NCBI RefSeq assembly: GCF_003432385.1
Contig: NZ_CP031841.1
Location: 4,644,501 to 4,708,500, forward strand
DNA from: Breoghania sp. L-A4
GTDB taxonomy: Bacteria > Pseudomonadota > Alphaproteobacteria > Rhizobiales > Stappiaceae
Reading direction: 5' to 3'
Length of the DNA: 64,000 nucleotides
A program made the translations under genes and the position numbers. The notes beneath the pieces were generated by a model. The model did not search any database. It saw nothing but the letters and a program-made list of their open reading frames with translations, and was not told the DNA's origin. Shown piece by piece: positions 54,039 through 62,996 of this stretch (positions are counted from its first letter, which is position 1; the number at the start of each line of letters is the position of its first letter).

Positions 54039-55511
54039 CTAGTGTCCGCCGCCGCTGTCGGCCAACGCCATGGCTTCGCCGTCACCGGCAGCGGCGCCGG
54101 CGCCGCCGCCATAGGTCGAGGCCAAGAGATTCGCGTCCGCGAGCCAGAAATCCCGTTTCGCGGCGACCGATTGGAGGAGGGTGCTGATCTTTGCCCGTGT
54201 GTCGGCGAGCAGCTCGAACGTGTTGGTGATCATGCCGTTGTAGGTGAGGAGCGATTCCTCCTCGATCCCGGTACGCAACGGCAGGACGCTGTTCTGGTAA
54301 TGCCGCGCTATGGCATGCGTCGCGGTGTAGGCCATGTACGCCGAGCGGGCCTCGGAGCGAACGTTCACGGCCTTTTCCGCCAGCTTGTTGGCCGCCCGCA
54401 TATAGGCAAGCTCGCCCTTTCGCTGCCGCGCCTCGCCGGAATCGAAGATCGGGATGACGAACTCCAGTTCGGCTTGCAGCGTGGTCACGGTCTTCCTGCC
54501 GCCGTCCTCGTCGCGTTCGCGCTCGCTTTCGAAGCCGCCGATGATTTCCAGATCGGTGACATAGCGCGTCGCCACGGTCAGGCCGTGGCTCTGGGCGACC
54601 GCCTGTAGCTCCAGCCTGGCGATCTGAAGATCGACACGGCGCTGCAGCGCTTCGGTCTCGATCGCGTTCCTCCTGGCGACCGACGCCGGCAGCCGCGGCA
54701 GGTAATCGGGAACGTAATAATCGACGTCCACGCCCCACAGACCCATGAGTCTGGTGAGCTTTTCCTTCGCCAGCCGGGCCGCGAGACGCGCTTGCGCCTT
54801 CTGCCCCGACAATTCGGCATAGAAGGCGTGCTCCCGCGCCTGGTTGCCCTTTGGCATGGCGCCGCTTTCGCCAAGCTTCTGGGCGAGTTCGGACGCGGCG
54901 TCGGCGGCATTCTGCGCCTGATTGAAATACACCGTGGTCTCGAATGCGCCGACGGCGTTGATCCAGGCCTGCCGGGTCTCGGTGGCCAGCCGGAGCGTTT
55001 CGAGAACCGCCGTCAACTGCGCCTGCCGAAACCGCGTATCGGCGATTGCGACCCGCGAGCGTCGCGTGGCCAGCGCGAGAATATTCGCGGCGATCAGTCC
55101 CTCGATCGAGCGATAGGCGCCGAGTTCCGGGCTGGCGATGCCGAAGATGCCGATCGAAACCTTTGGATTGGGCAACATCGTCTGCTGCCAGGCCTCGGCT
55201 GCCGACAGGCCCATCTCGGCGTAGGCCGCCTGCAGACCCTTGTTGTTCAGCAGCGCGACCTGCACCGCGGTGTCCGCGTTGATCGTCTTCTTGTGGACGA
55301 GGGCATGAACACGCACGGCCAGGGCCTGCGCGTCATCCTTGTTCTGGGCCCAGACCGTCTGCTTGCCGATCGCCTGACCGGTCGTGGTCGAGACGGTCGA
55401 GAAACCGGCGTCTGGCGCCGAATATTGGTCGATCTGCTGGCCGGTGACGCAGCCGGCGAGCGCGACAGGTGCCAGGGTCGCGAACAGCAACCGGATGATT
55501 GGACGGCTCAT
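54039..55511 (-). CDS. TolC-family outer-membrane lipoprotein
   Basis: The 490-residue product has a lipobox (LAPVALAGCVTG; lipidated Cys at about 20) and long helical heptads with the duplicated TolC/OEP architecture. Its place in a copper operon suggests a copper efflux duct, but no RND pump or membrane-fusion protein is present in this window. Start overlaps the preceding lipoprotein stop by four bases. Confidence 0.92.
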   Translation of the reverse strand: MSRPIIRLLFATLAPVALAGCVTGQQIDQYSAPDAGFSTVSTTTGQAIGKQTVWAQNKDDAQALAVRVHALVHKKTINADTAVQVALLNNKGLQAAYAEMGLSAAEAWQQTMLPNPKVSIGIFGIASPELGAYRSIEGLIAANILALATRRSRVAIADTRFRQAQLTAVLETLRLATETRQAWINAVGAFETTVYFNQAQNAADAASELAQKLGESGAMPKGNQAREHAFYAELSGQKAQARLAARLAKEKLTRLMGLWGVDVDYYVPDYLPRLPASVARRNAIETEALQRRVDLQIARLELQAVAQSHGLTVATRYVTDLEIIGGFESERERDEDGGRKTVTTLQAELEFVIPIFDSGEARQRKGELAYMRAANKLAEKAVNVRSEARSAYMAYTATHAIARHYQNSVLPLRTGIEEESLLTYNGMITNTFELLADTRAKISTLLQSVAAKRDFWLADANLLASTYGGGAGAAAGDGEAMALADSGGGH

Positions 55512-55738
55512 GAACCGGCTCCCCCGTTCGGGGCCTGTTCCTGGTTGAGCTGTTTCCACGGCCGCGGAGAGACCGGCTCACGATGCGTGTAGCCGGCGAT
55601 CACCCCGGCGTTCGTGGGCGCGCGATCCGCGATCCGCGCGTCCGCCGGCGATGGATGGGATGCCACATCGGGCAGCGAGGATCGCGCGCACGCGCCGAAA
55701 AGCAGCGGCAACAGCGCTGCCGCAAGAAGTCTATGCAT
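55508..55738 (-). CDS. Small lipoprotein of the copper operon
   Basis: The 76-residue product has an N-terminal signal with lipobox (LLPLLFGACARS). The remainder is short and Pro-rich with no recognised domain. It is translationally coupled to the TolC-family gene through an ATGA overlap. Confidence 0.7.
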   Translation of the reverse strand: MHRLLAAALLPLLFGACARSSLPDVASHPSPADARIADRAPTNAGVIAGYTHREPVSPRPWKQLNQEQAPNGGAGS

Positions 55739-55829
55739 GGGAAAGTACCTGATTACGCACAAGTCGATAGGCCGCGCGACGCGTGTTCGCACGGCGGGAC
55801 TCAAGGAGAGGCAGTGCCTCTCGGTGTAA

Positions 55830-56234
55830 TCAGGATCTGGGAGGCGCCAGGAGCACGATCAGGTCCATGCGGACAAGGCGCGCAATGTCGTCCTTGAAGA
55901 ACATCGCCGCGTCATGACGGACGCCCGGCGCCTGAGTGTCGATGACGCCGGTGGCGAAACACATCCCGTAGCAGCACGTGTCGGCGGAATCGCCCGAGTG
56001 ACGTGCCGGCGAACTTGCGGAGCCGGAACAATCGGCCAGGCCCACGCTGGACGTATGCGCGTCATGCGCGCCGGACAGGCTGGCGGTGCCATCCGGTTGA
56101 GCGTGCGGGGAGTGCATTGAGTCGACGACCGGAGCTGTCGGAGCATGGGCATGCGCCGCCGCCAATGGCGCAACCACAAGCGCCATGATGGTGATCACGC
56201 GAAGAACCAGCGCCAATACGAACGTTCGTGCCAT
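55830..56234 (-). CDS. Secreted Cys/His-containing protein at the head of the copper operon
   Basis: The 134-residue product has a signal peptide (LRVITIMALVVAPLAAAHAH) and a mature part rich in His, Ser and Ala with a DTCCYGMCFATG cluster. The Cys, Met and His residues suggest metal binding. No family recognised. It is the first gene of the minus-strand copper cluster, with GGAAG upstream as ribosome-binding site. Confidence 0.65.
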   Translation of the reverse strand: MARTFVLALVLRVITIMALVVAPLAAAHAHAPTAPVVDSMHSPHAQPDGTASLSGAHDAHTSSVGLADCSGSASSPARHSGDSADTCCYGMCFATGVIDTQAPGVRHDAAMFFKDDIARLVRMDLIVLLAPPRS

Positions 56235-56505
56235 CAACGACTTGCGTCTTCCAATAGGATCACATTGATCTCCGGCGAACGAATCCGAATTCACCCGCGA
56301 GACCGGGACTTGTAGCTTGCAGCCGTGGTGGCGGCAAGCGCCGAGAGCCGACGAGATCGATCGAAGGATAACATCCTCGTGATACCGCCAGAACAGCGTG
56401 TTGCGACAAAGCGCGATGGGGAAAAATCGCAAACCGGACGAAACAGCAAGCCCGGCAGCGTACGCGCCGTTGACCGCCGCCTTCGGAACACCACACCCAG
56501 GAGCA

Positions 56506-56592
56506 TGGTACGGGTGGTCGGACTCGAACCGACACTCTGTCACCAGAACTGGATTTTGAATCCAGCGCGTCTACCAGTTCCGCCACACCCGC
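56506..56592 (-). tRNA. tRNA-Leu (anticodon CAA)
   Basis: 87 bases including an encoded CCA. The acceptor stem is GCGGGTG/CACCCGT. The anticodon stem CTGGA/TCCAG encloses loop TTCAAAA (anticodon CAA). A long variable arm and GGTTCGAGTCC T-arm are typical of class II leucine tRNAs. Its 3' end faces the copper operon. Confidence 0.97.
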
Positions 56593-56841
56593 ACAGCGTC
56601 CCCGGCTGGCGCGCATGACGCGCGTGCGGGGCACGAAACGAGCGCGACTATAGCCGCAGCATTGGCCACGTCAATCGCGTTTGACGGCGCGTCGCAACGC
56701 CCGGTGGAAATCGCCCGCGCGGCACGGCCCGCATCCCTCACAACGCCTTGCAAGGCGCGCGGATCGCCATCTCCCGATGCCGGTCGGGACCGCCGCGCCA
56801 ATCAAGTGGACAGCGTCCCTTGGCGCGGCTATGAGACATGC

Positions 56842-57420
56842 ATGTTGCGCCGCCTCTACGACTGGACAATGTCGCTTGCCGCCGGACCGCGCGCGCCTGC
56901 CGCGCTGGGAGTGGTTTCGTTCGCCGAAAGCTCGGTGTTCCCGTTGCCGCCGGATCTGCTGCTCATTCCGATGATTCTGGCCGACAAGACGCGAGCCTGG
57001 GCATTCGCGACCCTGTGCACCGTCGCATCGGTGCTCGGCGGACTGGCCGGCTACGCCATCGGCGCGCTGCTGTTTCTCCAGCTGGCAGAACCGATCCTGC
57101 AGTTCTACGGCTATCTCGACAAGTTCGAGGCCTTTCGCGCGCAATACAACGACTGGGGCGCCTGGATCGTCTTCATCGCGGGCGTCACGCCGTTTCCCTT
57201 CAAGGTGATCACCATCGCCTCCGGCGCCACCGCGCTCAACCTGCCGGTGTTCATCCTGGCCAGCATCGCGGCGCGCGCCCTGCGCTTCTTCGTCGTCGCC
57301 GCGCTTCTCTACTGGCTGGGCCCGCCGATCCGCGCCTTCATCGAAAGGCGCCTCGGCCTCGTTTTCACCGTCTTCACGCTCATGCTGGTTGGCGGCTTTG
57401 TCGCCCTGAAATATATTTGA
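56842..57420 (+). CDS. YqaA/DedA-like membrane protein
   Basis: The 192-residue product is a small SNARE-associated/VTT-type membrane protein: SFAESSVFPLPPDLLLIPMI, an early helix pair, WIVFIAGVTPFPFKVITIASG with conserved Pro-Phe residues, and a C-terminal helix. DedA relatives act in lipid-carrier recycling; the role of YqaA is not established. Start MLRRLYDW at 56842. Confidence 0.9.
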   Translation: MLRRLYDWTMSLAAGPRAPAALGVVSFAESSVFPLPPDLLLIPMILADKTRAWAFATLCTVASVLGGLAGYAIGALLFLQLAEPILQFYGYLDKFEAFRAQYNDWGAWIVFIAGVTPFPFKVITIASGATALNLPVFILASIAARALRFFVVAALLYWLGPPIRAFIERRLGLVFTVFTLMLVGGFVALKYI

Positions 57421-57448
57421 GCCCGCCCTCCATCACATCGGACACGCC

Positions 57449-57973
57449 ATGCAGCTCAACACCCTGCTCACAACGCACCGGCTGAGCGTCGCCGCCGCCC
57501 TCGTGCTTGCCGGCGCGATCGCGGCGATCTCCACCGCCTGGGGATTCCAGCTCATCGGCGGCTACGCGCCGTGCAAACTGTGCCTGGAGCAACGGCTGCC
57601 CTATTACGCCGGGATTCCGCTGACCGCGCTGGCGCTGCTGTTGTCCGCGCGCGGCAACACCCGCGCCGCCCGGATCGTCCTGGCGCTGGCCGCCATCGGC
57701 TTTGTCTATGGCGGCGGCGTCGGCGCCTATCAGGCGGGCGCGGAGTGGGATTTCTGGGCCGGGCCCACCGATTGCGGCGGCGGCACCTCCGCCCCGCGCG
57801 AGGCCGGCGCGTCGCTCTTGCAGTCACTGGAAAACACCCGCATCGTCAGTTGCACGGAAGCCAGTTGGCGCATGCTGGGCCTGTCGTTCGCGGGCTGGAA
57901 CGTGGTCGCCTCGATGGGGCTGGTGATCGTGGCGGCCTGGGGTATTCTCAAGCACAGCCGGAAGGCGGCTTGA
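57449..57973 (+). CDS. dsbB: Disulfide bond formation protein B
   Basis: The 174-residue product has four membrane helices. CKLC (in YAPCKLCLEQRLPYY) is the quinone-linked redox pair. The second periplasmic pair is supplied by Cys in PTDCGGG and RIVSCTEASW. It reoxidises a DsbA-type oxidase by passing electrons to quinone. The DsbA partner is not in this window. Confidence 0.93.
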   Translation: MQLNTLLTTHRLSVAAALVLAGAIAAISTAWGFQLIGGYAPCKLCLEQRLPYYAGIPLTALALLLSARGNTRAARIVLALAAIGFVYGGGVGAYQAGAEWDFWAGPTDCGGGTSAPREAGASLLQSLENTRIVSCTEASWRMLGLSFAGWNVVASMGLVIVAAWGILKHSRKAA

Positions 57974-58027
57974 GACAAGGCTCTGAATGGCCCGAAGAGG
58001 TCCGGCAGGCCAAGGGGAGCGGATCCG

Positions 58028-58288
58028 ATGAGCAGGCACGAAGACATCCACGCCGAACGCGAGCGCGAGGCCAAGGCCGCGCTGGACCGGCTCGCCTCGC
58101 AGACCGACACGCTTGGCGGCTCCGCCTTCGCCCGCATGGCCGACAAGGCGGTGGGCCATTTCACGGCCGAGGAGCTCGGGCCGGAGGACAAGATCGAGCT
58201 TTGGGGCACCCGCATCGGGCGCGTCGCCGGGCTCATCTTCGCCATCGGCCTGGTGATCTATCTGGTCCGCGTCTACGTCATGCAATGA
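58028..58288 (+). CDS. Small membrane-anchored protein of unknown function
   Basis: The 86-residue product has a charged N-terminal helix (HEDIHAEREREAKAALDRL) and a single C-terminal membrane helix (VAGLIFAIGLVIYLVRVYV). It lies between dsbB and the metallopeptidase-like gene, all on the plus strand with short gaps, suggesting a small operon. Confidence 0.75.
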   Translation: MSRHEDIHAEREREAKAALDRLASQTDTLGGSAFARMADKAVGHFTAEELGPEDKIELWGTRIGRVAGLIFAIGLVIYLVRVYVMQ

Positions 58289-58304
58289 TCTGCGGGCCGG
58301 TCCG

Positions 58305-58730
58305 ATGAACGCGCCTCGCGATGCAGCCGATTGGGCCTCCCGCACGGCCCCCGATCTCGCCGCCTTCGAGGTCATGGCCCGCGATGCCTACGCCGGCCTG
58401 CCCGACGATTTCCTGAAATTCTGCGGCGAGCTTGTCATCCTCATCGAGGATTTCCCGACCGACGAGATGCTCGACAGCCTGGAGCTGGAAAGCCCGTTCG
58501 ATCTGCTGGGGCTGTTCGAGGGCCTGGGGCTCGCGCAAGCCGGCGACAGCGGCTGGACGGGCCGCGAACCCAACCGGATCTGGCTGTTCCGCCGCCCCAT
58601 CCTGGACTACTGGGCCGATCACGAGGAGACCCTGGGCGGCGTGATCAGCCACGTGCTGATCCACGAAATCGGCCATCACTTCGGCCTCTCCGACGACGAC
58701 ATGGAAGCCATCGAGGCGGCGGCGGACTGA
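58305..58730 (+). CDS. Metallopeptidase-like protein (zincin, DUF1025 type)
   Basis: The 141-residue product has the zinc motif HEIGHHFGLSDDDMEAIE near the C-terminus (HExxH, with a downstream acidic residue). N-terminal AFEVMARDAYAGLPDDFL and PNRIWLFRRPILDYW are typical of this minimal-gluzincin-like family of cytoplasmic proteins. Substrate unknown. Confidence 0.88.
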   Translation: MNAPRDAADWASRTAPDLAAFEVMARDAYAGLPDDFLKFCGELVILIEDFPTDEMLDSLELESPFDLLGLFEGLGLAQAGDSGWTGREPNRIWLFRRPILDYWADHEETLGGVISHVLIHEIGHHFGLSDDDMEAIEAAAD

Positions 58731-58796
58731 CGGCGAAACGCGACGGCTCGGTCGCCCCGCATCTGGTCCAGTGAGAGCGCGCAGACCCATCGGTTG

Positions 58797-58872
58797 TCGT
58801 CCCCGGTCCTGTGCCGAGGACCCATCTTTTCCCAAGGCAGGTAGGTGCTCGGGACAAGCCCGAGCATGACGA
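58797..58872. repeat. Dispersed repeat, CTCGGGACAAGCCCGAGCATGAC type
   Basis: GTCGTCCCCGGTCCTGTGCC and GCTCGGGACAAGCCCGAGC resemble, in reverse orientation, the repeats at 51968-52047 and 60421-60500. Confidence 0.55.
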
Positions 58873-58903
58873 ATTCGCGATATGTGGTCTGTGCCGAAAC
58901 GAA

Positions 58904-58933
58904 AAAGGCCGGACCATTGCCGGCCCGGCCTTT
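58904..58933 (-). terminator. Intrinsic terminator of ppa
   Basis: AAAGGCCGG and CCGGCCTTT form a 9-bp stem. On the minus strand it is followed by a T-run, 25 bases after the ppa stop. Confidence 0.88.
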
Positions 58934-58958
58934 CGAATTCCTGCGATGTCAGCCGGCG

Positions 58959-59498
58959 TTACGCGGCCTTGTCGTCCTTGGCGCGCTCGATCGCCTCGAC
59001 GATCATCGCCTTGGCTTCCTCGACGCCGCCCCAGCCCTTGATCTTGACCCACTTGCCGTCCTCGAGATCCTTGTAGCGCTCGAAGAAATGCTCGATCTGC
59101 TTGACCGTGATTTCGGGCAGGTCCTTGTAGCTGACGACGCGGTCGTAGCGCTGGGTCAGCTTGCTGGAGGGCACCGCGATGATCTTCTCGTCGCCGCCGG
59201 ATTCGTCTTCCATGTACAGCACGCCGATCGGGCGGCAGTTCATGATGGCGCCCGGCACCACGGGACGCTGGTTGGCGACGATCACGTCGATCGGGTCGCC
59301 GTCATCGGACAGCGTATGCGGCACGAAGCCGTAGTTTCCCGGGTAACGCATTGGCGTGTAGAGAAACCGGTCGACGAACATGGCGCCCGCGGCCTTGTCC
59401 ATCTCGTATTTGATCGGCTCGCCGCCCACCGGCACCTCGATGATCACGTTGATATCCTCGGGCGGCGTCTTTCCGATCGGCACGGCATCGATACGCAT
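58959..59498 (-). CDS. ppa: Inorganic pyrophosphatase (soluble, family I)
   Basis: The 179-residue product hydrolyses pyrophosphate. Family I features: [38 protein letters not shown] (the metal-binding DxDPxD region) and [10 protein letters not shown]. Length is normal. [10 protein letters not shown] at 59498 is the natural start. Followed by a strong terminator at 58904-58933. Confidence 0.97.
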   Translation of the reverse strand: MRIDAVPIGKTPPEDINVIIEVPVGGEPIKYEMDKAAGAMFVDRFLYTPMRYPGNYGFVPHTLSDDGDPIDVIVANQRPVVPGAIMNCRPIGVLYMEDESGGDEKIIAVPSSKLTQRYDRVVSYKDLPEITVKQIEHFFERYKDLEDGKWVKIKGWGGVEEAKAMIVEAIERAKDDKAA

Positions 59499-59723
59499 GG
59501 CGCAGGCGCTCCTAAAAGATTGAACCCGGCCTCCATGAGCCCGGGCAGGCAGGCCTCGCACGGCATATCGCGACGTCTGGGAGGATCGCGATCGCCCGCG
59601 CGAGGGAACGTTGGCCGCTTTTTGCCGGGGCGCGAGCAAAAACTCAAGCCGCAATTGTGCAACGCAACCCAATTCCCGCCCGAAATGGTTTATCGTCGCG
59701 CCCGACGAGCCTTCATCACGGGG

Positions 59724-60347
59724 ATGAACATGACCGGAAATTCCATGGCGCTTAGCGCCAGACTGCTGACGATTCTGGCTTTTTCGACGGCGGCGATGAC
59801 GGGACAGGCGCACGCCGCCGCCGCCCGCACCGACAGCGCCTACACGCCGCTTGTGCTGGAGGATTGCACGCCGCGGCAAGCCGCCGGCGGCGCGGACGGC
59901 GGTGAAGGCACCGACGGCGGCCGCTGGATCTGCGAGGGCTACGCGGGGATACCCGTCTATGTGGCGGAGGGCGATCTGCGGATGTTCGTCTCCTTCGGCC
60001 CGGACGCCGCCAATGAGATCGCCGCGAGCCAGACCCTGCCGGCCTTCAACACCATCAACGAGACGTTGGAGTGGCGGCTTGCCGACCGTGGCGGCGGACG
60101 CCCCTACGCCACCATCCTGCGCTGGTTCCCGCAAGGCTTCGACCAGGCGACCGGCCAGCCGGTGACCAGCCAGATGCTGGTGGTCACGCGTCTGGGCTTC
60201 GCTCTCGGCGATGGAGGGACCTGCCAGATCGCCGTCATTGACGCGCAAGCGGTGCCGGACGCCAACGCCCGCGCACGCCAGATCGCCGATACCATGGCCC
60301 GGGATTTCGACTGCGAGCGCGACGAAATCATCCACCTGCCGCGCTGA
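59724..60347 (+). CDS. Secreted protein of unknown function
   Basis: The 207-residue product has a signal peptide ([21 protein letters not shown]) and a mature domain with cysteines in [28 protein letters not shown] and FDCERDE, likely two disulfides. The pattern [20 protein letters not shown] recurs in uncharacterised rhizobial periplasmic proteins as I recall. ATG 59724 or 59733 may initiate; CACGGGG lies upstream of the first. Confidence 0.75.
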   Translation: MNMTGNSMALSARLLTILAFSTAAMTGQAHAAAARTDSAYTPLVLEDCTPRQAAGGADGGEGTDGGRWICEGYAGIPVYVAEGDLRMFVSFGPDAANEIAASQTLPAFNTINETLEWRLADRGGGRPYATILRWFPQGFDQATGQPVTSQMLVVTRLGFALGDGGTCQIAVIDAQAVPDANARARQIADTMARDFDCERDEIIHLPR

Positions 60348-60420
60348 CGCCGGGCGGCACGATCAGCTGCAACAGCGACAGAGTCCATCTGACCGCTGAC
60401 AAAGCCGGGAAATCCCTCCT

Positions 60421-60500
60421 TCGTCATGGTCGGGCTTGTCCCGGCCATCCATAAGCCACTGAAAACATGGATCTTCGACACAAGGCCGAGGATGCGCTCA
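60421..60500. repeat. Dispersed repeat, CATGGTCGGGCTTGTCCCG type
   Basis: GTCATGGTCGGGCTTGTCCC, GGCCATCCATAAGCC, CTGAAAACATGGATC and CACAAGGCCGAGGATG match the order of elements in the copy at 51968-52047. Confidence 0.65.
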
Positions 60501-60540
60501 AGGAGGACGCACGTGGACACGGAACTGCTGTAGCCGCCTG

Positions 60541-61068
60541 CTACCGGCGAAAGGCCGTGGCGTCGGCCCAGCCGAAAATCTGGATGGCGATGTCCGTGCG
60601 GCCAAAGCGCTCCAGCCCGGCGGAGACGGGATCGCCGCCCATGGCCTCGTAGAAATGCCGCGCCGGCTCGTTCTCCACCAGCACCCGCACGGCGAGCCCC
60701 GACAGTCCCTTGGCGCGCAGATCGGCGCGCGCCGCGGTGAACAGCCGGCGGCCGAAGCCAAGCCCCTGGTATTCGGGCAGCAGGTAAAGCTCGAAAATCT
60801 CGCCCGCGTAGGGCAGCGTCTTCATGCGGCTGCGGCCGCAGGTGACATAGCCGGCGACCACGCCCGCAATCTCGATCACGGTAATCCGGGTGCGGTAGCG
60901 AATCGCGGCTTCCCACCATGCGACGCCGCGCCGGGCGATCAGCCGTTCCAGATCCACCCCGCCGAGAATGCCCAGGTATGCGCCGCGCCACGCGGCGTCA
61001 TGGATGCCGGCCAGCAGGGCCGCATCGTCCGGTCGCGCTCGGCGTATGGAGATGGCGTCGACGTTCAT
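60541..61068 (-). CDS. GNAT-family N-acetyltransferase
   Basis: The 175-residue product starts ISIRRARPDDAALLAGIHDA. The acetyl-CoA site is LYLLPEYQGLGFGRRLFTAA, and VENEPARHFYEAMGG is a typical C-terminal motif. Substrate unknown. ATG 61068 and 61077 are both possible starts. Confidence 0.92.
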   Translation of the reverse strand: MNVDAISIRRARPDDAALLAGIHDAAWRGAYLGILGGVDLERLIARRGVAWWEAAIRYRTRITVIEIAGVVAGYVTCGRSRMKTLPYAGEIFELYLLPEYQGLGFGRRLFTAARADLRAKGLSGLAVRVLVENEPARHFYEAMGGDPVSAGLERFGRTDIAIQIFGWADATAFRR

Positions 61069-61394
61069 GATGTCCACTATAACCCGTCTTCTCTATATTC
61101 CGAATGAATCCTGCAGCCGCAAGGCGCGACATTTCGTACGCCGGGCACGCGGGCCCATGCCCGGAAAAACATCGAAATCTGATCATCCGAAAGAGACCGA
61201 AATGCGCCTCGCACACCGGGGAACGGAGACAAAGGCAGGACCGGTTGACGAGACGCGGTTATAAATTTAACAAACCAAGTAACTTTCACCGGTCGATCCG
61301 CGCAGCGTCCCGGGGTATACCGGTTGAGCAAGCGGCGCCCTTCGGGATCGTCGGCGAATATTGCGATGGCGCGGCACATATCAGCGAGGGTTTC

Positions 61395-62255
61395 ATGAAA
61401 CTGGCGAGTTTCGACGTGGACGGCGAGCGCACGTTCGGCGCGGTGCGCGATGACGGGATCATCGATCTGGGCCGCCGTCTGGCCTCACGCTTCGCAAGCC
61501 TTCTCGATGTGATCCAGGCCGGAGCACTGGGCGAGATCGCGCCGCTGGTGACCGACGCGGATCCGGATTTCCAGCTTGGCGCGATCGACCTTCTGCCGCC
61601 GGTGATGGGCGGCGAGAAGATCCTGTGCATCGGCGTCAATTACGCCAACCGCAACGAGGAATACAAGGACGGTTCGGAGCTGCCGAAATATCCCTCCATG
61701 TTCTTCCGGGTGGCGGATTCCTTTGTCGGCCACGGCGAGCCGCTGGTGCGGCCCAAACAGTCCGACCAGCTCGACTACGAAGGCGAGATCGTGCTGGTGG
61801 TCGGCAAGGGCGGCCGGCACATCGCCCGCGAGGATGCGCTCGATCACGTCTGCGGCCTGACGCTGGCCAACGAGGGCACCATCCGCGACTGGGTGCGGCA
61901 CGCGAAGTTCAACGTCACCCAGGGCAAGAACTTTGACAGCACCGGCGCGATCGGCCCGTGGATGGTCACCACCGACGAACTCGACCCGCGCCAGCCGATG
62001 CATCTGACCACAACGGTCAACGGCCAGCTGCGCCAGGACGACACGACGGAAAACCTGATCTTTCCGTTTGCCGACCTGCTCGTCTATGTCAGCTCCTTCA
62101 TGACCCTGAAGCCAGGCGACATGATCCTCACCGGCACGCCGACCGGCGCCGGCGCCCGCTTCGATCCGCCGATCTGGCTGAAGCCGGGCGATGTGGTCGA
62201 GATCACCGTGCCGGAGATCGGCGTGCTGAAGAACGGCGTCGTCGACGAGACCTGA
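61395..62255 (+). CDS. Fumarylacetoacetate hydrolase family protein
   Basis: The 286-residue product has the FAH C-terminal domain: KILCIGVNYANRNEEYK, FFRVADSFVGHGEPLV, DYEGEIVLVVGKGGRHI (Glu ligands of the divalent metal) and GDMILTGTPTGAG. The family includes acylpyruvate hydrolases, oxaloacetate decarboxylases and ureidoglycolate lyase, so the exact reaction is open. ATG 61395 starts MKLASFDVDGE as in homologues. Confidence 0.93.
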   Translation: MKLASFDVDGERTFGAVRDDGIIDLGRRLASRFASLLDVIQAGALGEIAPLVTDADPDFQLGAIDLLPPVMGGEKILCIGVNYANRNEEYKDGSELPKYPSMFFRVADSFVGHGEPLVRPKQSDQLDYEGEIVLVVGKGGRHIAREDALDHVCGLTLANEGTIRDWVRHAKFNVTQGKNFDSTGAIGPWMVTTDELDPRQPMHLTTTVNGQLRQDDTTENLIFPFADLLVYVSSFMTLKPGDMILTGTPTGAGARFDPPIWLKPGDVVEITVPEIGVLKNGVVDET

Positions 62256-62444
62256 GCGGAGCCCCGGACGCGGCGCGTCACCGCCGGAATTGGCGGTTTT
62301 GTGGCGATTGCCACAGGGCGCTGCCGTGTCCGCGTTCTAAAATCGGTCCAGTCGAGACGTCATTTTCACAACCATGTTTCTTCACGGCGCGGTCCGTGAT
62401 GTCCATCGCCATGCCGCGCCCGCATTTCATTGGGGAGCACGACA

Positions 62445-62978
62445 ATGGCCAGAACAACGATCAATCAGACAGCGCGCGGCGCCACAAGCTCAGAGATGAC
62501 GACGCTTCAGGTCATGATCCTGAGCGGCATCGGCGGCGCGGCGATTTCCCTGGGCTCTTTTCCCGATCTCCTGAAAGGCGACGTCGCGTTCTTTGTCGCG
62601 GCTGATTCCGTGCAATTGCTCGGCTTCGCCATCCGGATCATCGGCGGTGCGCTGCTCGGCGCCTTCTGGGGCTATCTGCATTGCCCGGAATCCAAGCCGA
62701 TCAAGGCGTTCCAGCTCGGCCTGATCGCGCCGGCCGCCATCGCCAGCATGGTCTTTTCCAACATCGACGCGACTGACGGCAAGACCACGCAGCCCGCGCC
62801 TCCGGCAATCGAGGAAAGCGCCGTCCACGGCGATCTTCGGCTGGATGCCCGGCCGGGCCTGTTCTCGCTGATCGGCTCGGCGCACGCGGACGGGCTGTCG
62901 GACACGGTCATCCTTCGGCCGGACTCGCCCCAGGACAGCTTCCTCGACCGGCTGATCAAGGGCATCGTCGGCAAATAA
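62445..62978 (+). CDS. Membrane protein of unknown function
   Basis: The 177-residue product has two or three hydrophobic segments (about 22-45, LQVMILSGIGGAAISLGSF; about 60-80, LLGFAIRIIGGALLGAFWGY; about 90-110, AFQLGLIAPAAIASMVF) and a polar C-terminal third. No family recognised. GGGGAG precedes ATG 62445. Confidence 0.7.
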   Translation: MARTTINQTARGATSSEMTTLQVMILSGIGGAAISLGSFPDLLKGDVAFFVAADSVQLLGFAIRIIGGALLGAFWGYLHCPESKPIKAFQLGLIAPAAIASMVFSNIDATDGKTTQPAPPAIEESAVHGDLRLDARPGLFSLIGSAHADGLSDTVILRPDSPQDSFLDRLIKGIVGK

Positions 62979-62996
62979 TCCCGGCGAAGACGCCGG

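Noticed and set aside
56260-56634. 124-codon frame on the minus strand
   Set aside because: It is a translation through tRNA-Leu and flanking noncoding DNA.
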